From: UBA1952 sp965246765 | GTDB lineage: Bacteria; Bacteroidota; Bacteroidia; Chitinophagales; Chitinophagaceae | Assembly (NCBI GenBank): GCA_965246765.1 | Contig: CBDFFJ010000005.1 | Location: forward strand, 310,001 to 374,000 | DNA length: 64,000 nt | Direction: 5' to 3' | In this document: piece after piece, positions 7,387-15,667 of the stretch | Layout: each line of letters begins with the position of its first letter | Numbering within the stretch: the stretch's first letter is position 1 | Notes under the pieces: generated by a model | Databases searched by the model: none | The model's input: the letters and a program-made list of their open reading frames with translations, nothing else | Told to the model about the DNA's origin: nothing | Translations under genes and position numbers: made by a program

Positions 7387-7723
7387 CATTGTCATTTCTG
7401 ACAATGCCATTCTGAAGACCAAAACCGCCATTGTCATTTCCGACAATGCCATTCCAAAGGGCCAAAACCATCATTGTCACTTTTGACAATGCCATTCCCG
7501 AAGCCCCGGTATGGCATTGTCATTTCCGACAATGCCATACCGAACGCCGCATATACCCATTGTCATTTCCGACAATGCTGCTCCAGACACCCGGATATGC
7601 CATTGTCGGAAACGACAATAACTGCTCATTCGCCGCGGCGCATGCCCGCCATTGCCGGTGTTGTCACCGGCAACCTATGGGCATGGCAATGCGGATTCGT
7701 GGTTGGTCATAAGACCAACCACG
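7387..7723. repeat. Array of eight hairpins, about 43-bp period
   Basis: Six units start with CATTGTC at 7387, 7429, 7472, 7515, 7558 and 7601 (spacing 42, 43, 43, 43, 43). Each is a palindrome of type CATTGTC-N6-GACAATG. Stem length varies: unit 1 GCATTGTCA/TGACAATGC, and unit 4 a 15-bp perfect stem (7507-7521 with 7528-7542). Unit 6 changes the arm ends to ATTGTCG/CGACAAT. Two further hairpins of different sequence follow: TTGCCGGTG/CACCGGCAA (7652-7673) and CGTGGTTGGTC/GACCAACCACG (7698-7723). Linkers are partly conserved. The 785-bp gap 7234-8017 holds this array and the next element; no gene is credible there. Confidence 0.85.
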
Positions 7724-7755
7724 GCGTAAATACTATAGAAGATTTGATTCCCAAT

Positions 7756-7836
7756 CTTTTGGCATCCCGGAACGGGAGCTTATCAATATCCCTGCGCTGA
7801 TACCCGTTGCAAGTTCCCGTTCCGGGATGGCAAAAG
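7756..7836. repeat. Dispersed inverted-repeat element, copy A
   Basis: Left arm CTTTTGGCATCCCGGAACGG(GA) at 7756-7777 pairs with the right arm at 7815-7836 with one mismatch over 22 bp. The right end continues as AAAAGTCCCTGTGGG. Related elements occur at 22124-22205 and, in part, 15538-15630, sharing (G)GGATGACAAAAGTCGCTG. Confidence 0.75.
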
Positions 7837-8005
7837 TCCCTGTGGGCTGTTTTCCGGATAGGTTCTTCGTGAAAAGCTTGACAGACTGACGAACGATGAA
7901 ACGTGCGACGCAACCGTTGCTCAATAGCGCGCTGCCGCCGGCAACAAAAAAGTTTCCCTTGAGCGCTTCCCGCCTTCGAGCCTTTAGCCCTTCAACTCCC
8001 CAACT

Positions 8006-8013
8006 TACCTTCG
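8006..8013 (+). promoter_or_regulatory. -7 box of aminotransferase promoter, leaderless spacing
   Basis: TACCTTCG followed by CCCT and ATG 8018. It has the same box-4 nt-ATG arrangement as ispE and the LutC gene. Confidence 0.45.
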
Positions 8014-8017
8014 CCCT

Positions 8018-9205
8018 ATGCCGGCCATATCTACCCGCGGCGCGCAGATGCCGCCCTCGCCTATCCGCAAGCTTGTGCCCTTTGCCGAGGGCGCCAAAAG
8101 CCGCGGCACCCGCGTCTATCACCTCAATATTGGCCAGCCCGATATTGAGACGCCGCCCGCCATCCTGGATGCGGTGCGGAACACGAAGATGAAGGTGCTT
8201 GAGTATAGCCACAGCGCGGGTTTTGAGAGCTACCGCCGTAAGCTGGTGGAGTATTACAGGCGGAATGGGATAACCGTGAATCAGGCCCAGATTATCGTTA
8301 CCACGGGCGGCTCTGAGGCCATTGCCTTTGCCATACAGTCGTGCATGGACCCGGGCGATGAGATTATTATTCCGGAGCCGTTTTATGCGAATTACAACGG
8401 CTTCAGCACGGCTGCGGGGATTAAGGTGGTGCCCATTCCGTCGTCTATTGAGGATGGATTTTCGCTGCCGCCGATTGAAGCATTTGAAAGCGCCGTGACG
8501 CCGCGTACGAAGGCCATCATGATCTGCAATCCCAATAATCCAACGGGCTATCTCTACAGCCGGGAGGAGCTGGAGACGCTGCGCACTATTTGTTTGAAGC
8601 ACGACTTGTTTCTGTTTTCAGACGAAGCGTACCGCGAGTTTTGCTACGATGGCCGGGCGCATATCTCTGCACTGTCGCTGGAAGGCTTAGACAATCACGC
8701 CATCCTGATGGACACTATCTCCAAGCGCTACAGCGCCTGCGGGGGCCGCATTGGTGCCTTCGTGACGCGCAACCAGCAGGTGCTGGATGCGGCAATGAAG
8801 TTTGCGCAGGCGCGGCTGTCTCCGCCCTCCTTTGCCCAGATACTCGGCGAGGCCGCGGTGGACCTGCCGGCGGATTATTTTGATGCGGTGCATGCGGAGT
8901 ATAACGCGCGCCGCGACTTATTGGTGAAGCGCCTGAACGCGATGCCGGGTGTTTTCTGTCCGAATCCGGGCGGCGCATTCTACGCAATGGCGAAGCTGCC
9001 GGTGGATGACAGTGAGCGTTTCTGTCAATGGCTGCTGGAGGAATTTTCGCATAATGGCGCGACGGTGATGATGGCGCCTGCTGCGGGCTTCTACGCAACG
9101 CCGGGCAAGGGCCATAATGAGGTGCGCCTGGCGTATGTGCTGAATACGGACGCGATAAACGCCGCAATGGATTGCCTGGAGGCCGCATTGAAGGCTTATA
9201 AGTAG
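8018..9205 (+). CDS. Pyridoxal phosphate-dependent aminotransferase, class I/II
   Basis: 395 residues, fold type I aminotransferase acting in the cytoplasm on amino acids; likely aspartate/aromatic-type but the substrate cannot be fixed. Visible: substrate-end motif LNIGQPDIETPP; GGSEAIAFA at the cofactor phosphate site; NPNNPTGYLYS; SDEAYREFCYDG; and the Schiff-base lysine in DTISKRYSACGGRIG (Lys about 236). The C-terminus contains NEVRLAYVLNT with the carboxylate-binding Arg. The start at 8018 is supported by the promoter box 4 bases upstream. It is transcribed alone; the next gene is a sensor kinase 46 bp downstream. Confidence 0.9.
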   Translation: MPAISTRGAQMPPSPIRKLVPFAEGAKSRGTRVYHLNIGQPDIETPPAILDAVRNTKMKVLEYSHSAGFESYRRKLVEYYRRNGITVNQAQIIVTTGGSEAIAFAIQSCMDPGDEIIIPEPFYANYNGFSTAAGIKVVPIPSSIEDGFSLPPIEAFESAVTPRTKAIMICNPNNPTGYLYSREELETLRTICLKHDLFLFSDEAYREFCYDGRAHISALSLEGLDNHAILMDTISKRYSACGGRIGAFVTRNQQVLDAAMKFAQARLSPPSFAQILGEAAVDLPADYFDAVHAEYNARRDLLVKRLNAMPGVFCPNPGGAFYAMAKLPVDDSERFCQWLLEEFSHNGATVMMAPAAGFYATPGKGHNEVRLAYVLNTDAINAAMDCLEAALKAYK

Positions 9206-9250
9206 ATGGCTTTGCTTAATTTAGTGAAGCACGCATAAGCACAACGGACT

Positions 9251-12200
9251 GTGGCGGATTTTCAACATAATACATCTGGATTCTCATTCACCGCCCTGCT
9301 TGGCGCGCTGAATCTTTCCTCAGAAGCCATTATTGTGTACGAGCCGGTGGCAGACGCGGATGCGACTGTGTATGACATGCGCATTGCGATGCTCAATGAT
9401 GCGGCGGTGCGCATGTTTGGCGTGCCGCGCGAGACGGCGGTGGGCGCATTGCTCAGCGCGCTCTGGCCGATTGATAAGGAGGAGGAAAGCTGGCAGAAAG
9501 GGATAGAGGTGCTGTACACCGGCAAGCCGCAGAAGTATGAATGGCTGACGATGGGTTTTGGGGAGCCGCGCTGGTTTGAGGTGCAGCTTCAGGAGTATAA
9601 CGGCCACCTTGCAGCAGCTTATCACGACATTACGGACCGCAAGCGGAGCTTTATGTCGTCGCAGGCGCAGCGGAGTTTTTTTGAGGAGCTGATGAGTGAG
9701 GGTATCAGCCGCAAGGCGGTGCTGAGCCCCGTCCGTGACGCGACAGGCAGAATTGAGAACTTTCACTACGACTTCGCGAACTACGGCCGGGGCATTGAAG
9801 ACGGTTACCGTGGCCTGCCGCTGATGCCCATCCAGGTAGAGGGTCGTCTGCTGACGGAGGTGGTGCCTTCGGTGCGTCAAAGCCCGGTATGGCCTTTTCT
9901 GTGCGGGATGGCGGAGACGGGCGAGGCAGGCCACCTTACCCTTGATTATCAGAATGACGGCTACGATACGCAGATGGAGGTAAGCGGCAAGCGCCTTGAA
10001 GACGGACGGCTGCTGCTTGACCTGATGGAGACCGGCGCGGCTACGCGGCTGGCTACGGAGCTGCGTGCGGAGCAGGCGAAGCTTAATGCAGTGCTCCAGG
10101 CGGTGCCGGTTGGCATAACTGTTTTTGAGGCTGTGCGCGCTGCAGACGGCAGCCTGACGGATCTGCGGCTTGCACAGCGCAATGATCTTGCGCTTGAGCT
10201 TTCCAGAATACCGCCGGAGCTGTATCAGGTAGGCGGACTGCTGAGCAGGCTGATGCCGAAGGAGCTGTCTGAAAACTTTGAGCGTATGCTGGATGTGGTG
10301 CGCACAGGCAGACCGCTGATGCATGAGCTTTATCAGCCGCATCTGGATAAGTGGATTTTAAGCCGCATCAATCCTCATGGCGACGGGCTGCTTAGCACGA
10401 TTCAGGACATTACCGATATAAAGCGCTATGGCCAGGAAAAGAACCGGCAGGCGAAGATGCTGGGCGGTGTTCTGGAAGCTTCGCCAAACGGCATAACTGT
10501 ATTTGAGGCCATCCGCGATGAGGCGGGCGAGGTTGTTGACTTCCGCATTGCGCATGCCAATGAGCTGGTGATACGCATTTCCGGTTATAGCCGGGAAGAC
10601 TACATGCGACTCAGCTTCTTTGAGCGCCTGCCTGCCCAGAGAGCTGAGCTGCCCCGGCTGAAGAAACTGATTGCGGAAGGCAAAAGCGACCAGACCGAAC
10701 AATATATTACCGCCACCGGAAAGTGGATCTTAGTCACTGTCACGCCTTTGGGAGATGGCTTTGTTACCACGGTACAGGACATTACGGCCCGGCGGCAACA
10801 GCAGGAAGAAGTGCAGCTCAGCGCCCGCACGCTTGAAGGGGTTCTTCAGGCCTCGCCGCATGCCATCCTCGTATTTGAAGCAATGCGGAATGCGGGTGGC
10901 AGCGTGGAAGACTTCCGAATTATCCGCTTTAACCAGCGGGCTACGGCAGCCACAGGCCTGGACACCGGGTCTTTGATCAATGCAACACTGTTCGGGTGTA
11001 TGCCATCGCTGCGCGAACGGTTGCCGCATTATGTGGCCGTAATAGAAAGCGGGAGGCAGGAAAGCTATGAGTTTTTCAATGAGCAGCTTGCCATGTGGCG
11101 CCGCATAACCAATACGCCGCTCGGCGACGGATTCGTGATGACGATGGAAGACATCACGGAGCAGAAAAATATTTCGGGCCAGATTGAGGAAAGCGCGAAG
11201 CTGCTGAATGCAGTGCTTGACAACACGCCGGTCGCGGTTGTTGTGTATGAATCCATTCGCGACAATGATGGCGACATCGTGGACTTCAGACCCATCATTG
11301 CAAATCAGCTGGCGCTTAGCACTTCTGGCTACACGCTGGAGTCATTCATGGCGCAGACCATCTTGGAGCGAAGTCAGGAAGCGCGTAATGAGGTCGCATC
11401 CCTGATTGCAGTTGTGCGGGACCGCGTGCATAAGACGCATGAGCATCAGGTCGCTTCTTCGGGACGATGGGTAAGAGCCATTACCACGGCCTTCGGCGAC
11501 GGCTTCATAGCAACAGCGCAAGACATTACTGAGCAGCGGGCGCAGTCAAAGCTCATTGAGGAACAGGCCACGCTCTTCAACGGCGTGCTCAGCTCCCTGC
11601 AAAACGGACTTGCCATTTACCGCATTATCAGGGACGACGCCGGCAAGCTGGAAGATCTTGAATACATACAGGTGGCCGATTCGGTGCTGCGCGACACCGG
11701 CAGAACCAGGGAGGCAATGCTTGGCACCCGAATCCGCTCGGCTTACCCCGGAATAGAAGGTACTGATTACTGGACTGCGTACAGACGCGTGGCGGAGCAT
11801 GGCGAGCCGGCTTCTTTTGAGACGCACTTTACCCTGCCCGGATATGACAACTATCTGCTTAACTGGGTAACGCCAATCGGAGATGACAAGCTGGTAAATG
11901 TTTACTACATCGTCAACGACCTGAAGCGTGCACAACAGGAGTTGGAGCACACGGTTCATGAGCTACGGCGTTCCAATGAAGACCTGGAGCAGTTCGCATC
12001 TATCGCATCGCACGACCTACAAGAACCCCTGCGAAAGGTTCAGAGCTTTGGCGCTATGCTGGAAAGCCGCTATGCGGATGCCCTGGGAGAAGGAGGGCGG
12101 GACCTTGTGCAGCGTATGCAGAGCGCAGCAGGCAGAATGCGCAATCTGGTAACCGGCCTGCTTTCTTTCGCAAGGCTATCCGGCGACGAGAATCTTCCGT

Positions 12201-12694
12201 TGTCCGCTGTTGACCTTCATACGCTGCTTGCGGAAATCGCAGCCGATCTGGACCAGACAGCGGAGGCTACCGGTGGCGCTATCATCATTCCGGCGCGCCT
12301 CCCGTTTGTACATGGTATTGAAAGCCAGCTGCGGCACCTGTTTCATAATCTACTCACGAACGCATTCAAATTCCGCAAAGCAGGGGTAGCGCCTCTGGTT
12401 ACGGTTACTGTAGCGGCATTAAAGCCCGGGGATGCAGAACGACTATCGCCGCTCGCACTGGCAGATAACTATTTGCGGTTTGAAATAAGAGACAACGGCA
12501 TAGGCTTTGAGCCGGAATTTGCCGAAAAAATCTTTGGATTATTTGAGCGCTTACACGGCATGAGCGAGTATCAAGGGACCGGCCTTGGTCTCTCAATCTG
12601 CCGCCGGGTAGCAGAGCGCCATGGCGGCACTATCCGGGCAGAAAGCCGCCTTGGCGAAGGGGCGACTTTTATTGTACTGCTGCAGAAAGCCTGA
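9251..12694 (+). CDS. Multi-PAS sensor histidine kinase
   Basis: 1147 residues from GTG 9251. No signal peptide or membrane segment, so cytoplasmic. Seven PAS-like modules of about 125-130 residues follow one another, several ending in the typical DGFVxTxQDITxxK. Modules 3-7 are clearly paralogous (each begins L-x-GVL-x-AxPxGIxVFEAxRD). Then come a coiled linker (QQELEHTVHELRRSNEDLEQ), a HisKA domain with phosphoacceptor His about 921 in IASHDLQEPLRK, and a HATPase domain with an N box (NLLTNAFKFR), DNGIGFEPEF and GTGLGLSICRRV. There is no receiver domain and no response-regulator gene beside it, so it is an orphan kinase. The PAS expansion suggests internal duplication. The signal is unknown. 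Confidence 0.92.
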   Translation: MADFQHNTSGFSFTALLGALNLSSEAIIVYEPVADADATVYDMRIAMLNDAAVRMFGVPRETAVGALLSALWPIDKEEESWQKGIEVLYTGKPQKYEWLTMGFGEPRWFEVQLQEYNGHLAAAYHDITDRKRSFMSSQAQRSFFEELMSEGISRKAVLSPVRDATGRIENFHYDFANYGRGIEDGYRGLPLMPIQVEGRLLTEVVPSVRQSPVWPFLCGMAETGEAGHLTLDYQNDGYDTQMEVSGKRLEDGRLLLDLMETGAATRLATELRAEQAKLNAVLQAVPVGITVFEAVRAADGSLTDLRLAQRNDLALELSRIPPELYQVGGLLSRLMPKELSENFERMLDVVRTGRPLMHELYQPHLDKWILSRINPHGDGLLSTIQDITDIKRYGQEKNRQAKMLGGVLEASPNGITVFEAIRDEAGEVVDFRIAHANELVIRISGYSREDYMRLSFFERLPAQRAELPRLKKLIAEGKSDQTEQYITATGKWILVTVTPLGDGFVTTVQDITARRQQQEEVQLSARTLEGVLQASPHAILVFEAMRNAGGSVEDFRIIRFNQRATAATGLDTGSLINATLFGCMPSLRERLPHYVAVIESGRQESYEFFNEQLAMWRRITNTPLGDGFVMTMEDITEQKNISGQIEESAKLLNAVLDNTPVAVVVYESIRDNDGDIVDFRPIIANQLALSTSGYTLESFMAQTILERSQEARNEVASLIAVVRDRVHKTHEHQVASSGRWVRAITTAFGDGFIATAQDITEQRAQSKLIEEQATLFNGVLSSLQNGLAIYRIIRDDAGKLEDLEYIQVADSVLRDTGRTREAMLGTRIRSAYPGIEGTDYWTAYRRVAEHGEPASFETHFTLPGYDNYLLNWVTPIGDDKLVNVYYIVNDLKRAQQELEHTVHELRRSNEDLEQFASIASHDLQEPLRKVQSFGAMLESRYADALGEGGRDLVQRMQSAAGRMRNLVTGLLSFARLSGDENLPLSAVDLHTLLAEIAADLDQTAEATGGAIIIPARLPFVHGIESQLRHLFHNLLTNAFKFRKAGVAPLVTVTVAALKPGDAERLSPLALADNYLRFEIRDNGIGFEPEFAEKIFGLFERLHGMSEYQGTGLGLSICRRVAERHGGTIRAESRLGEGATFIVLLQKA

Positions 12695-12703
12695 CGACTG
12701 AGC

Positions 12704-14347
12704 CTATTCCGACGCAGGCACGAATTGAAACCTGATGCCGTCAAACAGGCCCATATCGCTTAGCTTCAGCGCGGGTATCACCAGCAATGCCATAAATGAA
12801 AGTGTCATGAATGGCGCGGTCAGCGTGCTGCCTAATGCTTTTGCCCGCTCCGACAATCGCGCGTAGGCTGCGCCCGCTTTCAGGCCGTCTTCGTCGCTCA
12901 TCAGGCCTGCAACAGGTAGCGCCATTCGATGTACTTCACCCGCGGAAGCGCATACGGCAATGCCGCCCTTTGTTGCGATGACTGCGTTTATCGCGGCGCA
13001 AATGCTTTCATCGTCCACACCAACGGCGATGATGTTGTGGCAGTCATGCGTTACGGTCGAGGCAATAGCGCCGCGCCGGAATCCGAAACCTTTGATAAAC
13101 GTGATGGCAGGTGTTGCCCGTTCTTCGTACCGGTTCAGGACCACAAGCTTCAACACGTCTTTTTCCATGAGACTACTTGACAAGTCCTCTGCAGACTTAT
13201 CAAGTGTCAGCTTCTCCTCAGAAGTCACCAACTGTCCGTCATGCGCTACAATCACCCGCAGCTTTGTAGCTCTTTCGGGAAAGGCGCCGCCAAAATCTGC
13301 CGCTTGCCTGCGATGCGCTTTGAAATTGTTGATTGGCTTCGCAGACATTGTTTCAAACAAGCATTGGCCCTTTTCGGCCACAAGCCTTCCGCCTATGTAT
13401 GTCTGTGCAGGCTGCCAGGTCTCCAGGTCGGGCAGCACAATAAAATCCGCAGCGTCACCAACCTGTAACAAGCCAACCGGAATGCGGTAATGCTTCACAG
13501 GATTCACACAGGCGGCAATCAGTACGTCAAATAAATCGTGTCCCTTAGCAAGCGCCCGCTTTACCAGAGCATTGATATGGCCTGCGGCTAAATCATCCGG
13601 ATGCTTGTCATCGCTGCAGAACATCACGCGCTCCGGATGCGTGGACAGCAGCGGATGCAGCGCTTTAAAATTCTTCGCGGCGCTTCCTTCGCGGATAAGT
13701 ATGTGCATGCCGGCGTCTGTTTTATTCAGCGCTTCTTCCAGCGTTGTGCATTCGTGGTCGGTCGTGATGCCGGCCGCAGCGTAGTCTTTTGCGGCTTTGC
13801 CGCGAAGGCCCGGCGCGTGCCCGTCAATCGGCTTGCCGTGCTTTTTGGCGGAGGCAATCTTCGCCAGCACTTCCGCGTCACCATTCAGCACACCAGGGTA
13901 ATTCATCATCTCAGCGAGATACCAGATGTCGGGAGAAGACAGCAGCCGATCAACATCATCGGCATTAAGCACAGCGCCCGCAGTTTCAAAAGCCGTTGCC
14001 GGCACGCAAGAGGGCGCACCGAAGAAGCATTTGAAAGGAACTGTTTTCGCATTGTCTATCATCCATTCCACGCCGGCAATGCCGCAGACGTTTGCAATCT
14101 CGTGCGGGTCGGAGACCGTTGCTACAGTGCCATGCACCACCGCCATGCGGGCAAAGTGCGCCGGCGTGAGCATGGAGCTTTCAATATGCACGTGCGCGTC
14201 TGTAAAGCCGGGCAGGATATATTGCAGGGGCGCTTCGGCTATCTCTTTTACAGCAGCAATGGCGCCGTCAAGGACCCGAATCTCCGCAGGATAGATTCGC
14301 CGCTGATGCAGGTCAACCAGCTGGCCGGAGATAGTGAAATCTGGCAT
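12704..14347 (-). CDS. ade: Adenine deaminase
   Basis: 547 residues. Converts adenine to hypoxanthine and ammonia in purine salvage (amidohydrolase superfamily, metal dependent, cytoplasmic). Visible: metal-binding DAHVHIESSMLTPAHFA; DPHEIANVCG; the PIDGHAPG loop; FCSDDKHPDDL with the catalytic Asp region; and the C-terminal ade-specific domain (FGFRRGAIASTVTHDCHNI, GGIAVCASAGEV). Length is normal for the bacterial Ade family (about 550-600). Convergent with the kinase gene, 9 bp between stops. It lies 22 bp downstream of the haemoglobin gene on the same strand, so the three genes from LutC to ade may share a transcript. Confidence 0.92.
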   Translation of the reverse strand: MPDFTISGQLVDLHQRRIYPAEIRVLDGAIAAVKEIAEAPLQYILPGFTDAHVHIESSMLTPAHFARMAVVHGTVATVSDPHEIANVCGIAGVEWMIDNAKTVPFKCFFGAPSCVPATAFETAGAVLNADDVDRLLSSPDIWYLAEMMNYPGVLNGDAEVLAKIASAKKHGKPIDGHAPGLRGKAAKDYAAAGITTDHECTTLEEALNKTDAGMHILIREGSAAKNFKALHPLLSTHPERVMFCSDDKHPDDLAAGHINALVKRALAKGHDLFDVLIAACVNPVKHYRIPVGLLQVGDAADFIVLPDLETWQPAQTYIGGRLVAEKGQCLFETMSAKPINNFKAHRRQAADFGGAFPERATKLRVIVAHDGQLVTSEEKLTLDKSAEDLSSSLMEKDVLKLVVLNRYEERATPAITFIKGFGFRRGAIASTVTHDCHNIIAVGVDDESICAAINAVIATKGGIAVCASAGEVHRMALPVAGLMSDEDGLKAGAAYARLSERAKALGSTLTAPFMTLSFMALLVIPALKLSDMGLFDGIRFQFVPASE

Positions 14348-14369
14348 TACTCAAATGTAATCCGGCGTT

Positions 14370-14765
14370 TTACAGCAGCGATTTTCCGTTACGCGCAGCA
14401 TCTACCTTAAACTGGATAAGCTGGAGCATCATCAGCGCTTTCTGTTTGATGCGCTCCGCGTTTGGACCGCCAAACAGGGCATCAACCGTATCGCGCCAAT
14501 AGCTTATCCAGCGCTCAAAATCCTGCGGCTCCAGGGCAATCTTCCGGTCTATCTCCACATGCTTACCCACTGCCTGGCCTTTATAGCCTTCTGCGCCGAA
14601 GAGCACCGTGTTCCAGAAGGCGTACATGACTGGCAGATGCGCGCTCCAATCGTCGCCGATGATGGTGTTGAAAATGGGGCCGATTAGCTCGTCGCGACGC
14701 ACGCGGTCATAAAAAGTGTTGACCAGGATTATGAGGTCTTCTTTAGACTCAATGTCTTCCATCAC
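14370..14765 (-). CDS. Group III truncated haemoglobin
   Basis: 131 residues, a 2-on-2 globin. Family features are visible: VNTFYDRVRRDELIGPIFN in helices A-B, WSAHLPVMYAFWNTVLFG in helices CD-E (B10/E-helix region of group III), and FERWISYWRDTVDALFGG in helices G-H. Such proteins bind haem and O2/NO and are thought to serve redox or nitrosative protection; the exact role is unsettled. The start overlaps the stop of the upstream LUD gene by 4 bp, so translation is probably coupled. That arrangement with an LutC-type protein, followed by adenine deaminase, is odd and has no obvious metabolic logic. Confidence 0.85.
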   Translation of the reverse strand: MMEDIESKEDLIILVNTFYDRVRRDELIGPIFNTIIGDDWSAHLPVMYAFWNTVLFGAEGYKGQAVGKHVEIDRKIALEPQDFERWISYWRDTVDALFGGPNAERIKQKALMMLQLIQFKVDAARNGKSLL

Positions 14766-15421
14766 TTATTCACGTAAAAGCAGTAAACCTCTTTTGGCCC
14801 ATGCACGCCTACCACAAGCGTCTTCTCAATATCCGCCGTGCGCGAAGGGCCTGTGTTCAGGTTTATCATAGACGGCAAATCGTTCCCGTAGCGCGTCTCC
14901 ATCAGCGCCAGCGCGTCGGAAATATCCGGCACCACCTGCCGCGCAAAGGCTACAACAATGTGTACCGGATAAAAGACCGGCGCGATGCGGCCCATCGGCT
15001 GTCTGCTGGTAAGCAGGATAGAACCGGTGCGCGCCACAAGGGCCTCACATCCCGTAATGCAGGCGTCAGCGCTTTCCAGCGCGGCGTCCGCCGGCTCTAT
15101 AAAGTCAAGGCGGCCTTTATAGAATAGGCTCAGCAAAAACGGCTCGGAGCAAAGCATCTGCTTCCAGCCAGTGCTGTCGTGCAGGGAGGCGATGTTTTGA
15201 ATAAGGTCCATCTCATTTTCGCAGAATACAAACTTGCCGCCGAGCTTGATAAATTCTTCGGCAAAGGTCTCTTCCGGCGAAAGGCCGTTTTCCGCAAATG
15301 CGCCTGCTACGTCCGCATGTTCCACTTCCGGGAAGGGCATTGGCACCGGCGCGCGTTCCAGGCCGGCGCGCAGCTTACTCAGGATTTTTTCACGGGATTT
15401 GGAGGTAGTCAGGGACGCCAT
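14762..15421 (-). CDS. LUD domain protein, LutC/YkgG type
   Basis: 219 residues, a LUD-domain protein of the LutC family, which in other bacteria works with LutA and LutB in L-lactate oxidation. Visible: N-terminal SREKILSKLRAGLE; TGCEALVARTGSILLTSRQ (the conserved ARTGSI/L core); HIVVAFARQVVPDISDAL; and LNTGPSRTADIEKTLVVGVHGPKE at the end, which is diagnostic. lutA and lutB are not present in this window. A promoter box TACCTTCG sits 4 bases before the ATG. Its end overlaps the globin gene by 4 bp. Confidence 0.88.
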   Translation of the reverse strand: MASLTTSKSREKILSKLRAGLERAPVPMPFPEVEHADVAGAFAENGLSPEETFAEEFIKLGGKFVFCENEMDLIQNIASLHDSTGWKQMLCSEPFLLSLFYKGRLDFIEPADAALESADACITGCEALVARTGSILLTSRQPMGRIAPVFYPVHIVVAFARQVVPDISDALALMETRYGNDLPSMINLNTGPSRTADIEKTLVVGVHGPKEVYCFYVNK

Positions 15422-15425
15422 GGGG

Positions 15426-15433
15426 CGAAGGTA
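15426..15433 (-). promoter_or_regulatory. -7 box of LutC-type gene, leaderless spacing
   Basis: Minus-strand TACCTTCG, then CCCC, then ATG at 15421. It lies 9 bp from the edge of the inverted-repeat element at 15443. Confidence 0.45.
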
Positions 15434-15442
15434 GTTGAGTAC

Positions 15443-15658
15443 GTTGAGACGTTGAATCGTTCAGATGCCGGGGCGTCAGGCAGGCACCGGATTAGAATAG
15501 ACCTGGCGCTGCTTCAATTTTGCTCGCCCAAACTATGTCATTCCCGCAGGAAATCTTACAGAAGCTGCGAGCGGAGATTCCCTGCGGGAAACTTGTCCTG
15601 AACTCGTTTCAGGATGACAAAAGTCGCTGTGAACGTTTCAACGATTCAACGTCTCAAC
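15443..15658. repeat. 216-bp element with 19-bp perfect terminal inverted repeats
   Basis: GTTGAGACGTTGAATCGTT at 15443-15461 has its exact reverse complement at 15640-15658. Each arm is built of octamer variants of ACGTTGAA. The interior has a second palindrome, TTCCCGCAGG (15541-15550) with CCTGCGGGAA (15581-15590), and a tail CAGGATGACAAAAGTCGCTG shared with the elements at 7756 and 22124. No open frame of note; MITE-like in structure. The whole 246-bp lutC-tolC gap is this element. Confidence 0.75.
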
Positions 15659-15667
15659 TCATCTGCA

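Noticed and set aside
6658..7452. 264-codon minus-strand ORF opposite the ABC ATPase
   Set aside because: Shadow of the ATPase frame caused by its C-rich third positions; no recognisable protein.
7387..7620. CRISPR array
   Set aside because: Regular 43-bp spacing is CRISPR-like, but the repeats vary, the linkers are similar to each other rather than unique, and no cas gene is in the window.
7431..7800. ORFs through the hairpin array
   Set aside because: They are open only because of the repeats, have no coding composition and differ in frame between units (43 is not a multiple of three).
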